From: an uncultured Actinomyces sp.
GTDB lineage: Bacteria; Actinomycetota; Actinomycetes; Actinomycetales; Actinomycetaceae
Direction of reading: 5' to 3'
Assembly: GCA_945949035.1 (NCBI GenBank)
Contig: CAMFDH010000105.1
Coordinates: forward strand, 1 to 5,509
DNA length: 5,509 bases
A model generated the notes under the pieces. The model did not search any database. It was not told the origin of the DNA and worked only from the letters and a program-made list of their open reading frames with translations. Shown piece by piece: positions 1 to 5,509 of this stretch. The position numbers were made by a program, and so were the translations under genes. Each line of letters opens with the position of its first letter. Position 1 is the first letter of the stretch.

Positions 1-11
1 ACTGGACCTAA
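1..11 (+). CDS. nuoA: Probable 3' end of nuoA (complex I membrane subunit A), only the last codons
   Basis: One forward frame of the first bases reads Trp-Thr-stop, with TAA at 9-11, just before nuoB. NuoA normally precedes NuoB in nuo operons, and as I recall actinobacterial NuoA often ends in a short tail containing Glu-Trp plus one residue, which fits. NuoA is a small three-helix membrane subunit near the quinone channel. The stop codon overlaps the nuoB Shine-Dalgarno sequence. Only two codons are visible, so the identity rests mainly on gene order and is tentative. Confidence 0.4.
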
Positions 12-15
12 GGAG
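10..15 (+). promoter_or_regulatory. Ribosome binding site of nuoB
   Basis: AAGGAG lies 8 bases before the ATG at 24, an ideal Shine-Dalgarno sequence and spacing. It supports that ATG as the nuoB start. It overlaps the TAA at 9-11 that probably ends nuoA, so ribosomes finishing nuoA could reinitiate here. Confidence 0.85.
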
Positions 16-23
16 AAATAATC

Positions 24-578
24 ATGGGTCTTGAAGAAAAGCTCCCCGCCGGGGTGGGACTGGCCAGCATGGAAACCGTGCTTGGCCTGGCCCGGAAACA
101 CTCACAGTTCCCTGTGACAATGGGTCTGGCCTGCTGCGCCATCGAAATGATGGCAGCCGGTACTCCCCGATTCGACATGGCTAGGTTCGGCCTAGAGGTC
201 TTCCGCGCATCGCCGCGTCACGCCGACCTGATGATCGTTTCGGGTCGTGTCAGCCAGAAGATGGCTCCGATCGTGCGCCGTGTTTACGACTCGATGCCCG
301 AACCGAAGTGGGTTATCTCGATGGGGGCCTGCGCCTCCACCGGTGGCATGTTCAACAACTACGCGATCGTGCAGGGTTGTGACCACATCGTTCCGGTCGA
401 CGTCTACCTGCCGGGTTGCCCGCCGCGCCCGGAAGCACTGATCCACGCCGTCCTCACCCTGCGTGAGCAGATCGGCAAGGAACCACTTGGCGAACACCGC
501 CGCGAAATTGCCAAGAAGGCCGAGGCCGCAGCGCTTGCCGCAACCCCGACCAGCCAGATGAAGGGACTGCTCGCATGA
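24..578 (+). CDS. nuoB: NADH-quinone oxidoreductase subunit B (NuoB, PSST), cluster N2 subunit
   Basis: NuoB is the 184-residue subunit that carries the terminal [4Fe-4S] cluster N2, which hands electrons to quinone at the NuoB/NuoD interface on the cytoplasmic side of the membrane. The four N2 ligands are visible: the tandem Cys37-Cys38 in [10 protein letters not shown], Cys103 in MGACASTGG, and Cys132 in [10 protein letters not shown]. Their spacing (66 then 29 residues) equals that of Thermus Nqo6 as I know it. The motif [10 protein letters not shown] at 73-82 is also typical. The start MGLEEKLP matches actinobacterial NuoB, and a good ribosome binding site precedes it. An additional Cys119 (VQGCDH) sits where relatives usually have Val or Ile; it is not a known ligand. 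The Ala/Glu-rich tail (about 160-184) matches the mycobacterial length. The stop overlaps the nuoC start by 4 bases (ATGA). Confidence 0.98.
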   Translation: MGLEEKLPAGVGLASMETVLGLARKHSQFPVTMGLACCAIEMMAAGTPRFDMARFGLEVFRASPRHADLMIVSGRVSQKMAPIVRRVYDSMPEPKWVISMGACASTGGMFNNYAIVQGCDHIVPVDVYLPGCPPRPEALIHAVLTLREQIGKEPLGEHRREIAKKAEAAALAATPTSQMKGLLA

Positions 579-1315
579 CAGAGTTGGACCGCGAGAACAC
601 CGGGCCTGACGCCAACGGTGAGTTGCAGCGCCCAGAGAACCGCTTCGAACAGCCAGAGGTAATCACGGTTCGGACCGGTTCCTTCGGTGTGATGGACGAT
701 GGTGACACAACTGGTTTCGGTGGGCTGGTAGAGACCTTTGCGCTCGCAGGTGCGAGCCCGCGCCCCTACGGTGGCTGGTTTGATGAGGCCGTTGACGTCC
801 TCGAAGAACTGATCAAAGAGGCCGGTTTTGAGGTCACTGAGGTAATCGAAAAGGTTGTCGTCAACAAGGGTGACGAATTGATCATCCACGTGGGCCGTGA
901 CTTCCTTCGTTTCGTTGCCCTGAACCTGCGAAACGACCAGGATCTGCGCTTCGAGATGTGCCTGGGTGTGTCGACCGTGAACTACCCGGAGAGCAAGGGA
1001 AGAGAGTTCCACGCCCTCTACCCGTTCCGTTCCTTCACGCATAACCGCACGATCTTCCTCGAGGTCTCGGTTCCCGAGGACGATGCCCGCATTCCTTCGA
1101 TTGTCGACATTGACCCGGGTTGCGACTGGCTCGTACGTGCGGGCTGGGACCTCAGGGGGAGTGTGTTTGAGGGACGCCCGGCCCTGACCCGCATTGAGAT
1201 GCCACAGGACTGGTACGGCCACCCGCAGCGCAAGGACTACCCGCTCGGCGGAATCCCGATTGAGTACCGCGGAGCAACCATTCCCCCGGTCGACACACGG
1301 AGGTCTTACAACTGA
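575..1315 (+). CDS. nuoC: NADH-quinone oxidoreductase subunit C (NuoC, 30 kDa) with a diverged signature motif
   Basis: NuoC is a cofactor-free scaffold of the connecting module and packs against NuoD. This 246-residue protein has the actinobacterial layout: a polar N-terminal tail (1-30), the stretch [19 protein letters not shown], then [15 protein letters not shown] (62-76), the domain core ending near [12 protein letters not shown] (127-137), and a strongly conserved C-terminal block with [10 protein letters not shown] (201-210), [17 protein letters not shown] (215-231) and the end RRSYN. The odd point is residues 186-201. The family signature, ERE..YD.FG in other NuoC proteins, reads VRAGWDLRG here; only the Arg, Asp and Gly are kept, with Trp replacing Tyr. 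The length is unchanged and no frameshift explains it. The start overlaps nuoB by 4 bases (ATGA); a weak Shine-Dalgarno GAAGGGA lies at 560-566, 8 bases upstream. The stop overlaps the nuoD ATG by one base. The family assignment is secure; the effect of the changed motif is unknown. Confidence 0.96.
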   Translation: MTELDRENTGPDANGELQRPENRFEQPEVITVRTGSFGVMDDGDTTGFGGLVETFALAGASPRPYGGWFDEAVDVLEELIKEAGFEVTEVIEKVVVNKGDELIIHVGRDFLRFVALNLRNDQDLRFEMCLGVSTVNYPESKGREFHALYPFRSFTHNRTIFLEVSVPEDDARIPSIVDIDPGCDWLVRAGWDLRGSVFEGRPALTRIEMPQDWYGHPQRKDYPLGGIPIEYRGATIPPVDTRRSYN

Positions 1316-2667
1316 TGAGCGAGCAGACTAAGTTCTACGCAACTCCCGGCGGTGACGATCCCCGCCTTGATGACTACCCCGAGGTTATTGCCGCGGGTGG
1401 TGACTGGGAAGACGTCATTGAAGAGGTTCGTCGAATCTCTTCCGAGCGCATTGTCCTCAACATGGGCCCGGTTCACCCCTCCACTCACGGTGTGATCCGC
1501 CTGATCCTCGAGATGGATGGGGAGCAGGTTCGCGAAACACGCACGGACATCGGCTTCCTTCACACGGGTATCGAAAAGAACATGGAGTTCCGCACCTGGA
1601 CCCAGGGTTCAACCTTCGTTACCCGTATGGATTACGTGGCGCCCTTCTTCCAGGAGGTCGCCTACTGCCTCGCCGTAGAGAAGCTTCTCGGCGTGACGGA
1701 TCAGATCCCGGAGCGCGCAACTCTGATTCGCGTCCTCCTCATGGAGCTGAACCGCATTGCCTCACACATGGTGGCAATCGGTACCGGTGGTAACGAGCTG
1801 GGTGCGACAACGATGATGACCATCGGTTTCCGTGGCCGTGAAGAGATCCTGAGGATCTTCGAGCGCATCACGGGTCTGCGCATGAACCACGGTTACGTGC
1901 GTCCCGGTGGTGTCCCGCTGGATATGCCCGAGGGCACGGTCGAGTACGTTCGTTCGCTCCTGCCCAACGTCCGCAGGGACATCGGCGAGCTGCAGGACCT
2001 GACGCTGCAGAACCCGATCTTCAAGAAGCGCTTTATCGGTACCGGCTACCTGCCGATGGCCGCAATGATGGCTCTCGGCCTCACCGGACCTTCGCTTCGA
2101 GCGGGTGGTCTTGCCACCGACCTTCGTAAGGACGCCCCGTACTGCGGCTACGAGAACTACGAGTTCGACGTGCCGACCTACGACTACTCCGATGCCTACA
2201 ACCGCACCCTGGTGCGATTTGATGAGTGCTACCAGTCGTTCCGCATTGTCGACCAGGTCCTCAAGCGCCTCGATGAGACCGAGGGCGCACCGGTCATGAT
2301 CGCCGATAAGTCGATCGCATGGCCAGCCAACCTGACGGTCGGCCCCGATGGGCAGGGCAACAACCCCGCCTACATCGAGAAGATCATGGGTCAGTCCATG
2401 GAGGCTCTGATCCACCACTTCAAGCTTGTGACCGAGGGCTTTAAGGTTCCGGCCGGCCAGGTCTACCAGCAGGTGGAACACGCCAAGGGAATCCTCGGTG
2501 TGCACCTGGTTTCGGACGGCGGCACCCGCCCGTTCAGGGCGCACTTCCGCGACCCCTCGTTCTCGAACCTACAGTCCCTGTCAATGGCGACCGAGGGCGG
2601 CCAGCTGGCCGACGTGGTCGTGACCTTGGCTTCGTTTGATCCAGTTGCAGGAGGAGTTGACCGATGA
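1315..2667 (+). CDS. nuoD: NADH-quinone oxidoreductase subunit D (NuoD, 49 kDa), quinone-site subunit
   Basis: NuoD, related to the large subunit of [NiFe] hydrogenases but without the metal ligands, forms most of the quinone pocket beside cluster N2. The 450-residue product has an acidic N-terminal extension (about 1-40), then [15 protein letters not shown] (49-63), [12 protein letters not shown] (82-93), TRMDYVAPF (103-111), ELNRIASHM (144-152), [13 protein letters not shown] (187-199), [19 protein letters not shown] (270-288), HHFKLVTEG (367-375), SDGGTRPFR (400-408) and the terminal GGVDR. His58 and Tyr107, the two residues proposed to bind the quinone headgroup, are both present with the same 49-residue separation as in Thermus Nqo4. 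The C-terminal Arg, conserved in the family, is kept. GGAGG at 1299-1303, 11 bases before the ATG, supports the start, which shares one base with the nuoC stop (TGATG). The separate nuoC and nuoD genes contrast with the fused nuoCD of enterobacteria. It looks intact. Confidence 0.98.
   Translation: MSEQTKFYATPGGDDPRLDDYPEVIAAGGDWEDVIEEVRRISSERIVLNMGPVHPSTHGVIRLILEMDGEQVRETRTDIGFLHTGIEKNMEFRTWTQGSTFVTRMDYVAPFFQEVAYCLAVEKLLGVTDQIPERATLIRVLLMELNRIASHMVAIGTGGNELGATTMMTIGFRGREEILRIFERITGLRMNHGYVRPGGVPLDMPEGTVEYVRSLLPNVRRDIGELQDLTLQNPIFKKRFIGTGYLPMAAMMALGLTGPSLRAGGLATDLRKDAPYCGYENYEFDVPTYDYSDAYNRTLVRFDECYQSFRIVDQVLKRLDETEGAPVMIADKSIAWPANLTVGPDGQGNNPAYIEKIMGQSMEALIHHFKLVTEGFKVPAGQVYQQVEHAKGILGVHLVSDGGTRPFRAHFRDPSFSNLQSLSMATEGGQLADVVVTLASFDPVAGGVDR
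2649..2656 (+). promoter_or_regulatory. Strong ribosome binding site of nuoE inside the nuoD 3' end
   Basis: AGGAGGAG ends 7 bases before the nuoE ATG at 2664. It is a near-perfect match to the anti-Shine-Dalgarno sequence and encodes the Ala-Gly-Gly of the NuoD tail. It indicates that nuoE can be initiated efficiently in addition to coupling through the ATGA overlap. Confidence 0.8.
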
Positions 2668-3383
2668 CCTATTCTCCCGAAACGAAGGCGAAACTAGTCG
2701 CCGATGCTCAGGAGATCATCGCTCGTTACCCCGAGGGCCACGCGCGATCAGCACTGCTACCGATGCTGCACCTGGTGCAGTCCGAGGACGGCTTCGTTAG
2801 CGCCGATGGAATCTCGCTCTGTGCTGAGCTCCTCGGTATGACCCAGCCGCAGGTCTCCGCGGTGGCGACGTTCTACACCCAGTACAAGCGCCACCCCAAC
2901 GGCGACTACAACGTTGGTGTCTGCACCAATGCGCTCTGTGGCGTCCTCGGCGGAGAGCAGATCTTTGATGAGCTCTCGGAGGCTCTTGAGGTCGGACACG
3001 ACGAGACCACGCCGGACGGCAAGCTCACCCTGGAGCGCATCGAGTGCAACGCCGCTTGCGACTTCGCCCCGGTGATCATGGTCAACTGGGAGTTCTTCGA
3101 CAACCAGACCCCAGAGTCGGCAATGAAGCTGGTCGATGACCTGAAGGACGGCAAGCCGGTTCACCCGACTCGCGGCCCGAATGTGATGCGGACCTTCAAA
3201 GAGAACGAGCGCACCCTGGCGGGCTTCCGAGACGGACTCGCAAACCAGGGCCCCAGCGCAGGGGTTCCCACGGTTCAGGGTCTCGATATCGCCAAGGAAC
3301 ACGACTGGGTGGCACCTCAGCCCGAGGATCCTCAGACCTATGTCTGGCCCGACAACACCATTGAAGCGAAGGGAGATAAGTGA
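2664..3383 (+). CDS. nuoE: NADH-quinone oxidoreductase subunit E (NuoE, 24 kDa), [2Fe-2S] cluster N1a
   Basis: NuoE is a thioredoxin-like ferredoxin subunit that pairs with NuoF and holds the [2Fe-2S] cluster N1a, off the main electron path near FMN. The 239-residue protein has an N-terminal helical part (about 1-75) with [16 protein letters not shown] (28-43) and [11 protein letters not shown] (64-74), then the cluster domain. The four ligands are Cys87 and Cys92 (C-x4-C, in GVCTNALCG) and Cys128 and Cys132 (C-x3-C, in [11 protein letters not shown]). The 41-residue offset between the pairs equals that of Thermus Nqo2. After [13 protein letters not shown] (141-153) comes a C-terminal extension of about 70 residues, absent from the shorter E. 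coli NuoE but similar in size to mycobacterial NuoE. The start overlaps the nuoD stop by 4 bases (ATGA). The stop overlaps the nuoF ATG by one base. Confidence 0.97.
   Translation: MTYSPETKAKLVADAQEIIARYPEGHARSALLPMLHLVQSEDGFVSADGISLCAELLGMTQPQVSAVATFYTQYKRHPNGDYNVGVCTNALCGVLGGEQIFDELSEALEVGHDETTPDGKLTLERIECNAACDFAPVIMVNWEFFDNQTPESAMKLVDDLKDGKPVHPTRGPNVMRTFKENERTLAGFRDGLANQGPSAGVPTVQGLDIAKEHDWVAPQPEDPQTYVWPDNTIEAKGDK
3369..3375 (+). promoter_or_regulatory. Ribosome binding site that favours the ATG start of nuoF
   Basis: AAGGGAG ends 7 bases before the ATG at 3383 but only 4 bases before the alternative GTG at 3380. The spacing therefore favours the ATG, giving a one-base TGATG overlap with the nuoE stop, the same arrangement as nuoC/nuoD. 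Confidence 0.65.
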
Positions 3384-4684
3384 TGCCCACCTTCACCAAG
3401 GCAGACACACTGACGCCCGCCCTCACCAAGCAGTGGGGGACCGAGCAGTCGTGGACCCTGGATGTGGCGTTGAAGAACGGCGCATATGAGGGCCTGAAGC
3501 GCGCCAACACCATGGAGGCCGCAGACATCATCCAGACCATCAAGGACTCGGGTGTCCGAGGCCGAGGTGGTGCGGGATTCCCCACCGGACTGAAGTGGTC
3601 CTTCCTTCCGCCGGACGATGGCAAGCCGCGCTACATGGTGGTGAACGCCGATGAGTCAGAGCCGGGAACCTGCAAGGACATCCCGATGATCATGGCTGAC
3701 CCCCACACCCTCATCGAGGGGGTGGCGATCGCATCGCGGGCCATCAACTGCAAGCACGCTTTCATCTACCTGCGCGGAGAGGTCGTTCACGTCTACCGCC
3801 GCCTGATGGAAGCCATCTACGAGGCCGAGAATGCGGGCCTGCTCGGCGATCTGAAGATCACCGCCCATGCTGGCGCTGGCGCCTACATCTGTGGTGAAGA
3901 GACCGCGCTCCTCGATTCCCTCGAGGGACGTCGTGGTCACCCGCGACTCAAGCCGCCGTTCCCCGCGGTCGCTGGTCTCTACTCCCGCCCCTCGGTGGTC
4001 AACAACGTTGAGACGATCTCTGACGTGGCACTGGTGTTCCGTCACTCCCCTGAGTGGTACTCCTCGATGGGTACCGAGCGCTCCAAGGGCTGCGGCATCT
4101 TCTCGGTCTCCGGACACGTTGAAAAGCCCGGTCAGTATGAAGCTCCGTTCGGGATCACCATGCGTGAACTACTCGAGTTCTCGGGTGGTGTTCGAGGTGG
4201 TCACAAGCTGAAGTTCTGGACGCCGGGTGGCTCCTCCACCCCTCTCTTCACCGAGAAGGACCTGGATGTTCCCCTGGACTACGAGGCCGTGGCGGCCGCC
4301 GGGTCCATGCTGGGAACCCGCGCCCTGCAGATCTTCGATGAGACCGTTTCAGTGGTGCGGACGATCCGAATGTGGACTGAGTTCTACCAGCACGAATCGT
4401 GCGGTAAGTGCACCCCGTGTCGCGAGGGCACCTACTGGATGAAGGAAATCATGATCCGCCTCGAGCGCGGAGAGGGACGCCCCGGCGACCTCGAGCTGCT
4501 TGATGACGTGGCCGGAAACATCCTGGGTCGTTCGTTCTGCGCCCTCGGTGACGCAGCCGCAACCCCCGTGATCTCTGCTCTTAAGCTGTTCCGCGAAGAG
4601 TTTGAGGCCGGTCTGACCACGCCCGCATGGGAACTGTTCCCCTACGAGCGTTCAACCATCTTTCCTCAGGGAGGTGCTCAGTGA
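3383..4684 (+). CDS. nuoF: NADH-quinone oxidoreductase subunit F (NuoF, 51 kDa), NADH and FMN-binding subunit with cluster N3
   Basis: NuoF oxidises NADH with FMN and passes electrons to [4Fe-4S] cluster N3, at the cytoplasmic tip of the complex. In this 433-residue product the glycine-rich nucleotide/FMN segment [13 protein letters not shown] spans 60-72, followed by [12 protein letters not shown] (88-99). The 51 kDa signature [16 protein letters not shown] is at 164-179. GGSSTPL is at 282-288. The N3 ligands are Cys340, Cys343 and Cys346 in [12 protein letters not shown], plus Cys386 in [12 protein letters not shown]. Length and motifs match intact NuoF proteins. The ATG at 3383 is preferred over an in-frame GTG one codon earlier because its Shine-Dalgarno spacing is better; the GTG start would add one residue and give a 4-base overlap. 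The stop overlaps the nuoG start by 4 bases (GTGA). Confidence 0.98.
   Translation: MPTFTKADTLTPALTKQWGTEQSWTLDVALKNGAYEGLKRANTMEAADIIQTIKDSGVRGRGGAGFPTGLKWSFLPPDDGKPRYMVVNADESEPGTCKDIPMIMADPHTLIEGVAIASRAINCKHAFIYLRGEVVHVYRRLMEAIYEAENAGLLGDLKITAHAGAGAYICGEETALLDSLEGRRGHPRLKPPFPAVAGLYSRPSVVNNVETISDVALVFRHSPEWYSSMGTERSKGCGIFSVSGHVEKPGQYEAPFGITMRELLEFSGGVRGGHKLKFWTPGGSSTPLFTEKDLDVPLDYEAVAAAGSMLGTRALQIFDETVSVVRTIRMWTEFYQHESCGKCTPCREGTYWMKEIMIRLERGEGRPGDLELLDDVAGNILGRSFCALGDAAATPVISALKLFREEFEAGLTTPAWELFPYERSTIFPQGGAQ
4668..4674 (+). promoter_or_regulatory. Ribosome binding site that sets the GTG start of nuoG
   Basis: AGGGAGG ends 6 bases before the GTG at 4681. The first in-frame ATG, at 4696, lies 21 bases away and has no purine-rich box at the right distance. 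The GTG is therefore the likely start, making a GTGA overlap with the nuoF stop. Confidence 0.8.
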
Positions 4685-5509
4685 CTGAGAACAACATGGT
4701 GACTCTTTCCATTGACGGTACCGACGTCGAGGCCCCTGCCGGCACGCTGATTATCCGCGCCGCCGAGCAGGTGGGGATTCGCATTCCCCGCTTCTGCGAC
4801 CACCCGCTGCTGAAGCCGGTCGCTGCCTGCCGTCAGTGCCTCGTGGAGGTCGGCACCCCCGACCGCGAGGGCAATCTCCGCATGATGCCGAAGCCACAGC
4901 CTTCGTGCGCCATTGAGATCAGCCCGGGCATGGTCGTGAAGACCCAGCACACCTCGCCGGTGGCCAAGAAGGCCCAGGTTGGTGTGATGGAGTTCCTCCT
5001 TATCAACCACCCCCTTGACTGCCCGATCTGCGACAAGGGCGGCGAATGCCCCCTGCAGAACCAGGCGATGACCGAGGGTGAGGACGACACTCGCTTCAAC
5101 GGTGCCAAGAGGGTCTACAAGAAGCCACTCGGCCTCACCACCCAGATCCTGCTTGACCGTGACCGCTGCATCCTTTGCCAGCGCTGCGTGCGTTTCGCCA
5201 AGGAGATCCCGGGCGACCCCTTCCTCGACCTGCAGGGTCGTGGCGGTGGCTCATCACCTGAGGATCACCACAAGTTCATGGGTGAACAGGTTGGCACCTT
5301 CGATGCAGAGGTCTTGGACTTCTACATCAAGGGCACGGATGGCCCGAAGCATTCCGATATTTCGGGACCCTACGGCCAGGAGGGAATCATCTCTTCTGTC
5401 TACGCGGGACCCGAGAAGAAGTCGAGCAAGGATATGGCTGGCCGTACCTTCGCGTCGTACTTCTCAGGCAACATCATCCAGATCTGCCCGGTCGGTGCGC
5501 TGACTTCAA
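4681..5509 (+). CDS. nuoG: NADH-quinone oxidoreductase subunit G (NuoG, 75 kDa), N-terminal part, cut by the window end
   Basis: NuoG carries the Fe-S chain that takes electrons from NuoF towards NuoB. Frame 4681 stays open to the edge (276 codons plus one base), so this is a 5' partial gene; full NuoG is usually 700-900 residues. The ferredoxin-like domain has Cys39, Cys50, Cys53 and Cys76 for [2Fe-2S] N1b ([20 protein letters not shown]). His110, Cys114, Cys117 and Cys123 in [14 protein letters not shown] form the His-ligated [4Fe-4S] N5 site. Cys163, Cys166 and Cys169 ([12 protein letters not shown]) with Cys269 (QICPVGAL) form N4. Third and fourth N4 ligands are 100 residues apart, against about 44 in mycobacterial NuoG by my recollection, so about 56 extra Cys-free residues lie between them. 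A 22-residue gap between Cys53 and Cys76 is also longer than in mycobacteria. The N7 ligands and molybdopterin-oxidoreductase-like domain would lie beyond the edge. Translation starts at GTG, overlapping nuoF by 4 bases. Confidence 0.96.
   Translation, partial: MTENNMVTLSIDGTDVEAPAGTLIIRAAEQVGIRIPRFCDHPLLKPVAACRQCLVEVGTPDREGNLRMMPKPQPSCAIEISPGMVVKTQHTSPVAKKAQVGVMEFLLINHPLDCPICDKGGECPLQNQAMTEGEDDTRFNGAKRVYKKPLGLTTQILLDRDRCILCQRCVRFAKEIPGDPFLDLQGRGGGSSPEDHHKFMGEQVGTFDAEVLDFYIKGTDGPKHSDISGPYGQEGIISSVYAGPEKKSSKDMAGRTFASYFSGNIIQICPVGALTS

Noticed and set aside
1..23. Promoter directly upstream of nuoB
   Set aside because: Only 23 bases are visible, they hold a probable nuoA stop and a ribosome binding site, and there is no room for -35/-10 elements; the promoter is likely upstream of nuoA.
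1118..1202. Possible compensated frameshift behind the unusual NuoC signature
   Set aside because: Reading the other two forward frames does not recover ERE..YD.FG, and the length matches relatives, so substitution is the better explanation.
404..1222. Long antisense open frame of 272 codons across nuoB/nuoC
   Set aside because: It lies wholly opposite two convincingly conserved genes, has no recognisable family features, and is expected from the high-GC codon bias of the + strand.
1762..2544. Antisense open frame of 260 codons inside nuoD
   Set aside because: It mirrors nuoD codons, is rich in Val/Leu/Asp/His as shadow frames usually are, and resembles no protein family I know.
2757..3302. 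Antisense open frame inside nuoE
   Set aside because: It is a shadow of the nuoE coding frame, whose cluster ligands and motifs are intact; there is no independent evidence for it.
3656..4117. Antisense open frame inside nuoF
   Set aside because: It is opposite the conserved flavin/NAD region of nuoF, with no motif or conserved context of its own.
5078..5503. Forward open frame of 141 codons overlapping nuoG in another frame
   Set aside because: It is Ser/Arg/Thr-rich and low-complexity, as expected for an off-frame reading. The real frame here encodes the N4 cysteines of NuoG.

Overview
This window is an interior slice of a bacterial respiratory complex I (proton-translocating NADH:quinone oxidoreductase, NDH-1) operon. 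All genes lie on the + strand and are packed without gaps: a probable last few bases of nuoA, then nuoB, nuoC, nuoD, nuoE, nuoF, and the first 276 codons of nuoG, which runs off the right edge. No intergenic stretch exceeds about 12 bases. There is no RNA gene, mobile element, CRISPR array, repeat family or terminator that I can support.

The source is most likely a high-GC Gram-positive bacterium (Actinomycetota). The base composition is GC-rich with a strong C/G third-position preference. NuoC and NuoD are separate genes, not fused as in E. coli. From memory, the proteins follow mycobacterial and streptomycete complex I subunits closely: the NuoB start MGLEEKLP, the NuoE stretch around [13 protein letters not shown] with an actinobacterial-style C-terminal extension, the NuoC ending close to RRGYN and the NuoD ending GGVDR. 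I cannot fix the genus. Some features, notably an enlarged NuoG loop and a diverged NuoC signature, suggest a lineage away from Mycobacterium and Streptomyces.

The products form the hydrophilic arm of the enzyme. NuoF (FMN, NADH site, cluster N3), NuoE (cluster N1a) and NuoG (clusters N1b, N5, N4) form the NADH-oxidising module. NuoB (cluster N2), NuoC and NuoD form the connecting module that passes electrons to quinone, probably menaquinone in an actinobacterium. Every Fe-S ligand expected in the complete subunits and in the visible part of NuoG is present, so the operon looks functional.

Each gene junction is a short stop/start overlap (ATGA, TGATG or GTGA), usually with a purine-rich Shine-Dalgarno sequence inside the upstream gene. 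This points to one polycistronic message with translational coupling. The promoter must lie upstream of the window, before nuoA or further.

I found no undescribed system. The two points most worth a second look are the erosion of the normally invariant ERE..YD.FG signature in NuoC and an insertion of roughly 56 residues between the third and fourth cysteine ligands of cluster N4 in NuoG.
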